A stretch of 64,000 nt of DNA from Chloroflexota bacterium (GCA_011525385.1 WTGF01000053.1:1-64000); one strand, 5' to 3'; positions 8,548-16,053 are shown, numbered from the stretch's first letter. Notes: generated by a model from the sequence alone, not told the origin. Made by a program: numbers and translations.

Positions 8548-9813
8548 CTAGCCCCCGGATGCCATTGAAGGCGTCCAGACGATCGGCGGCGGCCAGTTGC
8601 CCTCAGTGACTTCGGCCGCAGTGATTGAAAAGACAGCCAAGGCATCACCAGTGGCGCAGTCGCCGGCGTATGGCGACGTTGCCTGGCAAGTGAGCGAACC
8701 GGTCAAACCGTCGTAAGCCTCGACGGAGGAAAGAGCGTCGCGCAGCGCCTGCCGGCCGATGACGAGCGTGCCGTCGTCCATTTCTTCGGCGACCGCTTCG
8801 ACCGCGTCCATCAACAGATTGGCGCCATCATAAGCATGGGCGTGGAATCCACTGGGGGGACCCGCCTCATCGATTTCCTCTCTCCAGGTCGCGATGAATG
8901 CATCATAGGCGTCGCCGGAAACATGCGGTCCGGTCATGTAGATGCCAACCGCAGCATCACCTGTGTTCTGGGCGAAGGTCGCGGAGAAGCTGCCGTCCGC
9001 GGTCATCATGAGGGCTTCTTCCAGCCCCGGCGTGTTCACCAGTTGCGATGCGATGAACTCCGACTCCGGAACAAATACCGGGAAGTAGACGATATCGGGA
9101 GCGCTGGCGGCGATCTCGGTCAAAATGGCTGACATGTCGGTATCGCCCTTGCTAACGGCGCCTTGGAAGACCACTTCGCCATTCAATCCGGCAAAGGTGT
9201 TCGCCATGACGACTGCCAGGCCTTCTGTATAAGGATCGCCATCATGGATGGTCGCCAAGGAACCGACTTTGAGCACCTCTACGGCGAAGCGCGCGCCCAA
9301 GGCGCCCTGGAATAGATCATTGTGCGCCGTGCGGAAGTAACCCGGCAAGTAAGTGCCGCCGGCATCGCGGTCGTCGTTGGTCAGGCTTGGCGAGGTGTTC
9401 GACGGCGAAATCATGAGCATGCCGGCTTCGCTGATAATAGGCAGCGCGCCTTGCGCGGCGCCCGAGCATGTTGTTCCGATGATACCAACGATGGTTTCGT
9501 CGGCGGCCATGCGCTGCGCTGCGGCTTGACCACCCTCAGCTGAGCACAGACTGTCTTCAACAACAAACTCGATATCACGACCGAGCAGCATACCATCTCG
9601 GCCGAGAATCGCCAACTCGACGCCACCCCGCGAGTCTTCGCCATAAAAGGAAGTTGCGCCGGAAACCGAAAGCATGGCGCCGATAACGATTGGATCATCT
9701 GGTCCTACCTCGACGCAGCCGAGTGCGTCCATGCAGTGCCCGTCCGCGAGCGCGGGAGCACCGAATGTGACGAGGAGACCGAATAGTGTGAATACGAGAA
9801 ACAGGCGTTTCAT
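8548..9813 (-). CDS. Substrate-binding protein of the Liv system (copy 2, promoter-proximal)
   Basis: This is a homologue of the neighbouring binding protein, sharing CxDxLGCVxV, PIVIGAML, EDSLCSAEGGQAAAQR and APSNTSP/SPSNTSPSLT blocks. It has a signal peptide (MKRLFLVFTLFGLLVTFG, cleavage after about residue 24). I place the start at the ATG at 9813, preceded by AGGAG ten bases upstream; a TTG at 9834 is in frame, but the Shine-Dalgarno sequence lies between the two. It is the first gene of the minus-strand liv cluster and is followed by the terminator hairpin. The family binds leucine-type amino acids, amides, urea or aromatic acids; the ligand is not evident here. Confidence 0.9.
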   Translation of the reverse strand: MKRLFLVFTLFGLLVTFGAPALADGHCMDALGCVEVGPDDPIVIGAMLSVSGATSFYGEDSRGGVELAILGRDGMLLGRDIEFVVEDSLCSAEGGQAAAQRMAADETIVGIIGTTCSGAAQGALPIISEAGMLMISPSNTSPSLTNDDRDAGGTYLPGYFRTAHNDLFQGALGARFAVEVLKVGSLATIHDGDPYTEGLAVVMANTFAGLNGEVVFQGAVSKGDTDMSAILTEIAASAPDIVYFPVFVPESEFIASQLVNTPGLEEALMMTADGSFSATFAQNTGDAAVGIYMTGPHVSGDAYDAFIATWREEIDEAGPPSGFHAHAYDGANLLMDAVEAVAEEMDDGTLVIGRQALRDALSSVEAYDGLTGSLTCQATSPYAGDCATGDALAVFSITAAEVTEGNWPPPIVWTPSMASGG

Positions 9814-9869
9814 ATCGTGGAATCTCCTATACAAATGGACACTGTCGTGCTGAGCACACGTTACATTAA

Positions 9870-9898
9870 ATTATACTCAAGGAATACCGCCATGTATA
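9870..9898 (-). promoter_or_regulatory. Candidate sigma70-type promoter of the liv cluster
   Basis: On the minus strand TATACA (9893-9898), a 17-base spacer and a perfect TATAAT (9870-9875) lie about 57 bases upstream of the binding-protein start at 9813. Confidence 0.6.
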
Positions 9899-9913
9899 TT
9901 TGTATTTACAAAT
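9898..9913. promoter_or_regulatory. Inverted repeat ATTTGTA-TT-TACAAAT abutting the -35 box (candidate operator)
   Basis: This is a perfect 7-2-7 inverted repeat touching the -35 hexamer of the liv promoter, in an AT-rich pocket of otherwise GC-rich DNA. The position fits an activator or repressor site. The regulator is not identified, and none is encoded next to it. Confidence 0.45.
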
Positions 9914-10083
9914 GAAATCAGGTCTACTAATAGTATATGATTGCGTCCAAGGTCGAAATCCGACTCGAACATGTCGTGAGTCCAGGCGCGGACAGCCACC
10001 GGCCCGATGGACACAGCAAGTCTTGACGGTTCCCTCAGTTGCTTCGTTTGCTCTGCGTAAGCGGCTGCTCCTGGCAGAGCTCT

Positions 10084-10111
10084 GTTGCGCGGGCAAGTGC
10101 GATAGCGCAAC
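10084..10111. repeat. Inverted repeat GTTGCGC-N14-GCGCAAC
   Basis: Perfect 7-bp arms lie in the 398-base gap between the divergent liv cluster and the glycosyltransferase-like gene. It could be a hairpin or a protein site. Apart from this and the liv promoter I see only a possible TACAAT at 10161-10166 in the gap. Confidence 0.3.
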
Positions 10112-10211
10112 CCCGCTCGTGAGCGCGACCGGCCAATTCGCTGGCGCCGAGCGCCTGATGTACAATGGCTGTCACAGCGAATCGCCATACGCTTTTGAAG
10201 TCTAGCGCAGG

Positions 10212-11399
10212 ATGGGAAGAGTCGTGAAGCTGCTAGTGCTTGTTTCGTCGCTGGATCTTACCCAGCCATATAGCGCCACACCCGCCTGGTGGCAGTTGCT
10301 CAAGGGCTTGTACGAACTGGGCGTGGACATCATCGCGGCGCCGTACCAGGGCATGCCGGTCGAAAGTTTGTGGTGGCGATGCGAAGACAATCCCGCCCGT
10401 TGGCAAGGGGATGCATTTCGTTCTTTGCGTGGTTTCGTCCGGCGCTGGGGGCGAGCGAATCCGGGCGGAGCGGTCCACGAATCCCTGTCGGATAAAGCGG
10501 TACGCGGCGCAGCGCGCGCGTTCATCGCGCCGGTTTGGCGTCGACATCTGGAAGGGATTCTTAAGCGCAATCCCGATATTGACGCCTTGCTGTTTCTAAC
10601 AGTACCGCTCAATCACCTGGTGGGCGTACCCCGATATCTCTCGGGGAAGTATGACGTGCCGGTATTTTACTTTGATGGCGATGTCCCGGCCAGCTTGCCG
10701 AATATGCGGGGATTCGCGTCTGGCTTCCGTATCTACCAGGGAGCGGATGTGAAGGAATATACCGCCTTCATAAGCAACAGCAGCGGGGGAGAGGCGCTTT
10801 TGAGGCAACTCGGCGTCGAACATGTGCATACGGTGTGGTATGGCGCTGATCCCGAGGTGTTCAGCCGGGCGCCAGTTGTAACGCAAGACATTGACGTGTT
10901 CTTTTATGGGCACGGTCGCGAATATCGCTCGGAATGGATTGATCAGATGATAAGCGCGCCCTCCCGTCAACTGATCAATGCAAGGTTTGCTGTGCGCGGA
11001 AACAACCTGGGCGATATCGGCAACTGCGAAGAATTGCCATATCTAAGTTTTAGCAAGCTGCGCGAATACGTATGCCGCAGCAAGCTTAATCTTTGCATCA
11101 CGCGGGACGCGCACGCCAACGTAACCTGTTCGTCTTCATCGCGCCCGTTTGAGTTGGCTGCAATGAGCGCATGCGTCGTCGCCAACCCCTACCTGGGCCT
11201 GGAGACCTGGTTCGAGCCGGAGAAAGAAATTATCATTGTTAATTCCGGCGAAGAGGCGACCGAACGCTATCGATTCTTGCTCAGCCACGACAGCGCGCGG
11301 GAGTCTATCGGCCGGGCCGCGCGCGAGCGAGTCTTGAAGCAGCATACCTTTCGTCATCGCGCGCGTGAATTGCTTGCCATTGTGCGCCAATACATGTGA
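10212..11399 (+). CDS. CgeB-like glycosyltransferase family protein
   Basis: This is a cytoplasmic protein of about 395 residues with the GT-B look of the CgeB/DUF3880 group. There is an N-terminal Rossmann-like half, then the central FDGDVPASLPN and ADVKEYTAFISNSSGG regions, then HTVWYGADPEVF. The C-terminal half holds SRPFELAAMSACVVANPY and HTFRHRARELL, the usual glycosyl_trans_1_2 ending. CgeB relatives are putative glycosyltransferases of coats or surface layers; the acceptor here is unknown. The start is either the ATG at 10212 or a GTG at 10224 with GGAAGAG just upstream; the GTG may be the true start. It is the first of three plus-strand genes of uncertain role. Confidence 0.7.
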   Translation: MGRVVKLLVLVSSLDLTQPYSATPAWWQLLKGLYELGVDIIAAPYQGMPVESLWWRCEDNPARWQGDAFRSLRGFVRRWGRANPGGAVHESLSDKAVRGAARAFIAPVWRRHLEGILKRNPDIDALLFLTVPLNHLVGVPRYLSGKYDVPVFYFDGDVPASLPNMRGFASGFRIYQGADVKEYTAFISNSSGGEALLRQLGVEHVHTVWYGADPEVFSRAPVVTQDIDVFFYGHGREYRSEWIDQMISAPSRQLINARFAVRGNNLGDIGNCEELPYLSFSKLREYVCRSKLNLCITRDAHANVTCSSSSRPFELAAMSACVVANPYLGLETWFEPEKEIIIVNSGEEATERYRFLLSHDSARESIGRAARERVLKQHTFRHRARELLAIVRQYM

Positions 11400-11436
11400 G
11401 TCAGCTGACTTCGCCATCCAAAAAGGAGAATCAACG

Positions 11437-12279
11437 ATGTCCATAGATATTGGCAAGGCAAGCAGTTTCGTCCATCAGCATGGCACGCTGTTTGAACGCG
11501 CCTTGTTCGACTATCTATTTGCTGGCGGCAGTGCAGAACGGGTAGCGGCCATCATCATGTGTTACAAGAATCCCGACGGCGGATTTGGTCACGGCTTCGA
11601 GCATGACATCAAAACGCCGCATTCGCATCCACTAGCGTTGGAGTATCTGCTCAGTGTAATGAAACATACGGGCATCAAACCTGGCGCTATCCTCGACGGT
11701 GTTTCCGACTGGGTCGAGAGCCAGATGGACGAGGCGGGGAATCTGCGCAATCCGCCCGAGACGCGGCATTATCCCCTCGCGCCCTGGTGGCAGGAAGCGG
11801 GCGGTCAAACGATGCCGGATAGCATTGTCGCGAACCTGATACACTTCGATTGCGCCGAGCCTGCCCTGGTGAGGAAGACCAAACGCTGGGTCGCGGAAAG
11901 GCATACGCTCGAGAGCATCCGAACTAACGAATGGCTGTTTATGGCCTACCATACTGTCGATTTCTTTTTCGCTATTGATGAATATCCCGACTTGGAACTG
12001 TATCGCTCGGCGACGATAGATAACGTGCTTGCATGCGCCAAGGCAGCGCCAGAAAGCCAGTACGATTCCTTGTTCGCCTTCGCGCCGACACCGGATTCGA
12101 TAATCGCGAAAGCATTGCCCGCCGATTTGCTGGTAGAATACCTTGATGTCCTTGAAGGGTCCCAGGCGGACGACGGTTGTTGGGTTGATCAACATAACTT
12201 GCGGCAATGGTGGCCGATGACAACTATCAATGTCTTGTTAGCCTTAGAACGATATGGTCGATGGTCATCGAATCGATAA
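11437..12279 (+). CDS. Uncharacterised protein with prenyltransferase/squalene cyclase-like alpha-toroid repeat
   Basis: This is a soluble protein of 280 residues. The motif CYKNPDGGFGHGFEHD near residues 45-60 is like the QNPDGGFG turns of alpha/alpha-toroid proteins (prenyltransferase beta, squalene cyclase, lantibiotic cyclase groups). A second such turn, SQADDGCWVDQ, is near the C-terminus. I cannot name a reaction. The ATG at 11437 has AAGGAG eight bases upstream; the longer frame from 11365 has no such site. It starts 37 bases after the CgeB-like gene, probably in the same transcript. A weak hairpin (12295-12309) without a T run follows the stop. Confidence 0.65.
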   Translation: MSIDIGKASSFVHQHGTLFERALFDYLFAGGSAERVAAIIMCYKNPDGGFGHGFEHDIKTPHSHPLALEYLLSVMKHTGIKPGAILDGVSDWVESQMDEAGNLRNPPETRHYPLAPWWQEAGGQTMPDSIVANLIHFDCAEPALVRKTKRWVAERHTLESIRTNEWLFMAYHTVDFFFAIDEYPDLELYRSATIDNVLACAKAAPESQYDSLFAFAPTPDSIIAKALPADLLVEYLDVLEGSQADDGCWVDQHNLRQWWPMTTINVLLALERYGRWSSNR

Positions 12280-12342
12280 GGATGAACCGTTGGCGGCAGG
12301 CGCCCTGCCATACTCCTAGATTATTTGAGGGAGGTCACTTTT

Positions 12343-13164
12343 GTGGCTATTGATTTCATCATTGAATACGATTGTGTTCCTAAACGCCATTTGACTCCTG
12401 AAGGAATTCTGGAGCGCATCAAGGAAAAGGAACGCGCCGAAACCGTCATCCAATGGTTTCGAGAAGCCGGCGACGAGCGTCCTCCATCCGAAATGGGCTT
12501 TGAGTTTAGCCGCAGTTCGCTGGACGAAGATCCAAGTAGGCAGTTGATCGTTGTACAGGATTTACTGGATCACGCCGCCGCGCTGGATGTCCATGCCCAT
12601 CATTGCTCCGCTTGCCCAGCGAATCGAAGCGGCTCTCCCTTTGGCTGCATGGGTTTTATCCAGTATCCCATTAGCGCGCAAACAGAAGCCTGGTTGCTGG
12701 ATCGGCTGCCAGTGCCTGACGAGCCGCTGGTTTGGCTGCTGTTGAAACAGGGCATACAGCGACTCGGCTACGACGGCTCATTTGTACGGGCTTTGCGGGA
12801 ACTCGACAAGCAAAACGAAGGTGGCGAGCGGACTTATTTTCTGTCGCCGGAAGCTCCGCAGAGGCGTTTGGGCGAACTTCGTGTTACGGGCGATCAGGCG
12901 CTTGAGATGATTTTTGGCGTTGGCGATCGCATCATACCAAATCATGCGGGCATACTCTTGTTGTTCTTTGACGCGATTGAACGCGACCTGGAAGCCTCGG
13001 AAATCCAGGAGATTTCGTCATTTGACCGGACTATACGCGAAGGATTCCAGTTTGAAATGGAAGCGGTCTCTACAGGGCATCAGGGTATTCGCGAGGTCAT
13101 CTCGTTTTTTCATGCTTTGTATTTGGCTTGGAAACTGGACGTTTCATTGTTTGTGGATGCTTGA
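12343..13164 (+). CDS. Uncharacterised protein with a Cys/His cluster
   Basis: I do not recognise this 273-residue family. It begins FIIEYDCVPKRHLTPEGI and has one striking segment near residues 80-100, HAHHCSACPANRSGSPFGC. Its spaced His and three Cys (HHCxxC then C eleven residues on) look like a metal-binding or iron-sulfur site. The rest is mixed alpha/beta, with no signal peptide or membrane helix. The start is a GTG at 12343 with GGGAGGT seven bases upstream; a TTG at 12325 is also in frame. The next gene, the AhpD-like selenoprotein, starts 18 bases after its stop, so the two are likely co-transcribed. A redox role is only a guess from that neighbour. Confidence 0.55.
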   Translation: MAIDFIIEYDCVPKRHLTPEGILERIKEKERAETVIQWFREAGDERPPSEMGFEFSRSSLDEDPSRQLIVVQDLLDHAAALDVHAHHCSACPANRSGSPFGCMGFIQYPISAQTEAWLLDRLPVPDEPLVWLLLKQGIQRLGYDGSFVRALRELDKQNEGGERTYFLSPEAPQRRLGELRVTGDQALEMIFGVGDRIIPNHAGILLLFFDAIERDLEASEIQEISSFDRTIREGFQFEMEAVSTGHQGIREVISFFHALYLAWKLDVSLFVDA

Positions 13165-13182
13165 GCGCCTGCCGAACGCGTG

Positions 13183-13785
13183 ATGAAGGATTCGAAAATT
13201 GACATGACACGAAGAACCATTGCCTGGATCGAGACTGTTTCTGAAGAGCGCGCCAGCGGGGAACTGGAGCGCGCATACCGCCGCAGCGCTGATCCGGCTT
13301 CCGGAAACGTCGATCACATCATGAAGATTCACAGCTTGAATCCGGCTTCGCTAGTTGATCATCTGCATCTATACAAAACCTTGATGTACGGCGATTCGCC
13401 TTTGAGCCGAATTCAGCGTGAAATGATCGGTGTAGTCGTGTCCGCCCTTAACCGCTGCAAATACTGACTGCTACACCACGCGAGGAACCTCCGTCAGTTG
13501 ACTGGGGATAGAGATTGGACAGCGCAGATTGAGCTTGATTATCGAGGGGCGGAATTGACCCCGGCTGATCGACAGATGCTGGATTACGCGGCCAAGTTGA
13601 CGCGCAGGCCCTGGCAAATGACCGAGAACGATGTCATCGCATTGCAAGAGCTTGGTTTCAGCGACCGGGCGGTTCTGGATATCGCGCAAGTAGTCGCATA
13701 TTACGCTTATGTCAATCGAATAGCCGACGGCTTGGGGGTATCGCTGGAAGCATATTGGGCGGATGGAAAAGAAGACTACGAATAG
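13183..13785 (+). CDS. AhpD-like (carboxymuconolactone decarboxylase fold) selenoprotein, CxxU
   Basis: The frame is interrupted by a TGA at 13465-13467 and continues in the same frame to 13785, giving 200 residues with Sec95. The context reads NRCKY-U-LLHHARNLRQL. Relatives of the peroxidase-related AhpD group have the redox motif CxYCxxHH here, so the TGA sits exactly on the second active-site Cys. The part before it (RRTIAWIETVSEERASGEL, MKIHSLNPASLVDH, LSRIQREMIGVVVS) and the part after it (LTPADRQMLDYAAKLT, ALQELGFSDRAVLDIAQVVAYYAYVNRIADGLGV) are both intact family sequence. The expected role is a thiol/selenol peroxidase or disulfide reductase in the cytosol. The start is uncertain: GTG 13180, ATG 13183 or ATG 13204. 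It is 18 bases downstream of the Cys/His gene. Confidence 0.85.
13467..13498 (+). promoter_or_regulatory. Candidate bacterial SECIS region after the TGA of the AhpD-like gene
   Basis: Bacterial SECIS hairpins begin just after the UGA. Here ACTG (13467-13470) can pair with CAGT (13495-13498), and an inner GAG/CTC pair (13482-13484 with 13489-13491) closes a GAAC loop. The fold is modest and was made by eye, so it only supports the TGA being read as Sec; it does not prove it. Confidence 0.3.
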
Positions 13786-13791
13786 AAAGGC

Positions 13792-13920
13792 CTATCCCCG
13801 CGTGGCGAGCGCCAGCAGAACAAGAACCGAGACGATGATTATAATCGCAAAGACAGCATAAAACTGGGCAAAGCGCTTGCGAGCGTCCGATCCTTCCTTG
13901 AAGATATCGCCCAGTTTCAT
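13792..13920 (-). CDS. Possible 42-residue single-pass membrane protein
   Basis: A short frame between the two selenoprotein genes encodes MKLGDIFKEGSDARKRFAQF, then a hydrophobic helix (about residues 21-38, isoleucine/leucine/valine rich), then a short ATRG tail. GGATGG lies about six bases upstream of the ATG. The amphipathic, charged N-terminus plus one helix is typical of small membrane proteins. It converges on the AhpD-like gene and its stop is seven bases from that gene's stop. No family is recognised. It may be a chance frame, but the clean helix and tight placement argue for a gene. Confidence 0.4.
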   Translation of the reverse strand: MKLGDIFKEGSDARKRFAQFYAVFAIIIIVSVLVLLALATRG

Positions 13921-14003
13921 GATGACCATCCGGTATTTGCTGCAGCCGTTCCTCAAGAATCAGGATAAATCCATTTTTGCTGTTTGCAAACGACGGTTCA
14001 TAT

Positions 14004-14033
14004 TTGTCCAAGGACAGGGGTAGAGGTTACAAT
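14004..14033 (+). promoter_or_regulatory. Candidate promoter of the UGSC operon
   Basis: TTGTCC (14004-14009), an 18-base spacer and TACAAT (14028-14033) lie about 30 bases upstream of the ATG at 14064. AAAGGAG follows at about 14041, 15 bases from the ATG, which is longer than usual. Confidence 0.4.
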
Positions 14034-14063
14034 GGCTGCCAAAAGGAGTTGGCTGCATAGTCC

Positions 14064-15509
14064 ATGACCCCAATCCCTCAAGGATACAGCGGGTTTCTGC
14101 TGGTAGTGAAGAAGGACTGCAAGACCTGCCAGTTGATTGAGACCGCAATCGCTGAACTACAACAATCGCGCGCGCTGCGTGTGATTTCGCAGGACGACCC
14201 GCAGTTCCCGGCGGGGGTCCGTGATGTGAAAGACGATCGCGAACTTGAACTGTCTTATCACTTGAACATCGAAACGGTTCCCACGCTGATCACATGCCAA
14301 GATGGCGTCGAACAGGAACGCCTTGTCGGCTGGTCCCGGGAGGACTGGCGCCGCCTGACCGATATTCCTTCGCTGGGGGCGGATCTTCCCGAATTCAGCC
14401 CGGGCTGTGGTTCCAGGACAGTTGAGCCTGGCATGCTGGAGAAGCTGGCCTACAGGTTTGGCGACACGGTTCTGCAAGCGCGGCGCATTGATGTAGCCGA
14501 GATGGAAGACGTCCATGAACTCATGTTTGAGCGTGGCTGGTCCGACGGCTTGCCGGTGGTCCCGCCGAGCGAAGATCGCGTTACGCGTATGTTGGGCGGA
14601 ACAAGCCGCGCGCCGGACGAGATAGTGGGAGTGATCCCGCCGGATCAAGCGCCTTGCACCGTGGAGAAAGTCGCCATCAACGCAGTGATGGCGGGCTGCA
14701 AACCCGAATATCTTCCGGTTGTGTTGGCTGCGGTGGAAGCGGCTTGCCTCGACGAATTCTGTATGCATGGGTTGCTGGCGACGACCTTTTTCTCGGGCCC
14801 CATCATCATCGTCAACGGCCCGATCATCAAGGAAATCGGCATGAACTGGAGCACCAATGCGCTGGGGCAGGGGAACCGAGCCAATTCGACCATTGGGCGC
14901 GCCCTGCAACTGGTGATCCGAAATGTCGGCGGAGGCAAACCCGGGGGCGTCGATCGCGCGGCGCTTGGGCAGCCGGGTAAAGTCGGCTTCTGTTTTCCTG
15001 AACGCGAACATGACTCGTATTGGGAATCGCTGGCGGTCGAAAGAGGATTTCGGCGGGAACAATCGACGGTGACATTGTTCGCCGGCGACGGCGTCCACGG
15101 CATCGCCGATCAAAAGTCTCGCGAGCCAAAGTCCCTGACGCGCAGCCTGGCCATGACCCTGCGAACGGTCAAGCACGGCAAAATCTTTGGCGCCTCCAGC
15201 GCGCTTCTAATTGTCACGCCGGAGCACATGCGCGTCTTTCGAGAGGCGGGCTGGAACAAAGCGCGCTTCCGCGAGGAACTTGACAAATATCTGACCTTCG
15301 ACGGCGCGGAATTGATACGCGGCGCCTCTGGCATCGCCGAGGGCATGCCAGAACCTTATGCGGGACGCCGTTTGACAAAGTTTGCGCCCGATGGACTGTT
15401 AATTGTCCACACGGGCGGTTCTGCCGGCATGTGGTCTGCGGTGATTGGCGGCTGGACTGCGACCGGAGCGAAAGGTAGTTCGCCGGTAACAGTGGCGATC
15501 AAGTCTTGA
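14064..15509 (+). CDS. Thioredoxin-like domain fused to a UGSC-partner domain
   Basis: This is a cytosolic protein of 481 residues in two parts. Residues 1-105 look like a thioredoxin fold: KKDCKTC (Cys19, Cys22) after the first strand, then the cis-proline-type TVPTLITC. Residues ~150-480 form a large conserved domain starting FERGWSDGLPVVPPSEDRV, with IPPDQAPCTVEKVAINAVMAGC, a Cys-rich stretch ACLDEFCMHG, GPIIIVNGP, and a C-terminal HTGGSAGMWSAVIGGW. From memory this large domain is found encoded beside UGSC selenoproteins, and here it ends 28 bases before the UGSC gene. The thioredoxin part suggests electron supply to the selenol. The reaction is unknown. Confidence 0.7.
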   Translation: MTPIPQGYSGFLLVVKKDCKTCQLIETAIAELQQSRALRVISQDDPQFPAGVRDVKDDRELELSYHLNIETVPTLITCQDGVEQERLVGWSREDWRRLTDIPSLGADLPEFSPGCGSRTVEPGMLEKLAYRFGDTVLQARRIDVAEMEDVHELMFERGWSDGLPVVPPSEDRVTRMLGGTSRAPDEIVGVIPPDQAPCTVEKVAINAVMAGCKPEYLPVVLAAVEAACLDEFCMHGLLATTFFSGPIIIVNGPIIKEIGMNWSTNALGQGNRANSTIGRALQLVIRNVGGGKPGGVDRAALGQPGKVGFCFPEREHDSYWESLAVERGFRREQSTVTLFAGDGVHGIADQKSREPKSLTRSLAMTLRTVKHGKIFGASSALLIVTPEHMRVFREAGWNKARFREELDKYLTFDGAELIRGASGIAEGMPEPYAGRRLTKFAPDGLLIVHTGGSAGMWSAVIGGWTATGAKGSSPVTVAIKS

Positions 15510-15537
15510 TGTTGTCTTAGAGCAAAAGGAGCGCAAA

Positions 15538-16053
15538 ATGTCCACCATATTGGATCCAACAGGAGAATTGCAGCCGGCGCGACGAGAGCAATTGCCGCGA
15601 TTGCCGGAGTTGGCAGGCAAAACTGTGGCGTTGCTGGATATCTCGAAACCGCGGGGTGATGTCTTCCTCGATCGCCTGGAGAAGCATCTGGGCGACGGCG
15701 GCATCGCGGTTCGGCGCTACCAAAAGCCGACGTTTACGCGCGTAGCGCCCGCCGATCTCAAGTTTGAGATCGCGCGCGAATGCGACGTGGTGATCGAAGC
15801 GCTCGCTGATTGAGGATCCTGTACGTCGTGCAGTGTGCATGACATCAGTGACCTGGAAGCGCGCGGCATTCCCGGTGTGTTCATCGCCTCAAGCGAGTTT
15901 GTTGAAGCGGCGGAAGCGCAGGGCGCCGCCCTTGGTTTCGCGCCGGCGGCGCACTTTGTAGCGCATCCCATACAAGATCGAAGCGATGACGAGATTCGAC
16001 TGCTGGCGGATAGGGCCTATGAGGAGATTCTGGCGCGGATCGTAGCGAATTGA
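15538..16053 (+). CDS. UGSC-family selenoprotein
   Basis: A TGA at 15811-15813 interrupts one continuous frame (172 codons, 171 residues). Around it the sequence reads EALAD-U-GSCTSCSVHDISDLE, so residues 92-95 are exactly Sec-Gly-Ser-Cys, the hallmark of the UGSC family, with a further Cys98. The N-terminal half has a Rossmann-like start (LAGKTVALLDISKPRGDVFLD) and CDVVIEAL. The half after the TGA (RGIPGVFIASSEF, HPIQDRSDDEIR) is intact and ends at 16053. The ATG at 15538 has AAAGGAG about six bases upstream. It is co-transcribed with the thioredoxin-fused partner. The family is seen as a selenol/thiol redox protein of unknown substrate. Confidence 0.88.
15820..15832 (+). promoter_or_regulatory. 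Candidate SECIS hairpin after the UGSC TGA
   Basis: TGTAC (15820-15824) pairs with GTGCA (15828-15832) through one G-T wobble, leaving a GTC loop, six bases after the TGA. Bacterial SECIS loops usually carry a GU in the apical loop, which this has. Identified by eye only. Confidence 0.35.

Noticed and set aside
12295..12309. GGCAGG-CGC-CCTGCC hairpin as a terminator
   Set aside because: It has a short stem and no T run, and the next gene follows closely in the same direction.
13180..13785. Reading the AhpD-like gene as a pseudogene with a nonsense mutation
   Set aside because: The TGA lies exactly at a catalytic Cys position, both halves are intact, and a second gene 2 kb away has a TGA in the known UGSC motif.
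12343..13785. Reading through the TGA at 13162-13164 to fuse the Cys/His protein with the AhpD-like protein
   Set aside because: The frames are in register, but the family N-terminus starts afresh after it, an ATG is present, and there is no Cys-like context at that TGA.
14157..15176. Long minus-strand frame opposite the UGSC-partner gene
   Set aside because: Antisense shadow; no motif and an odd amino-acid composition.
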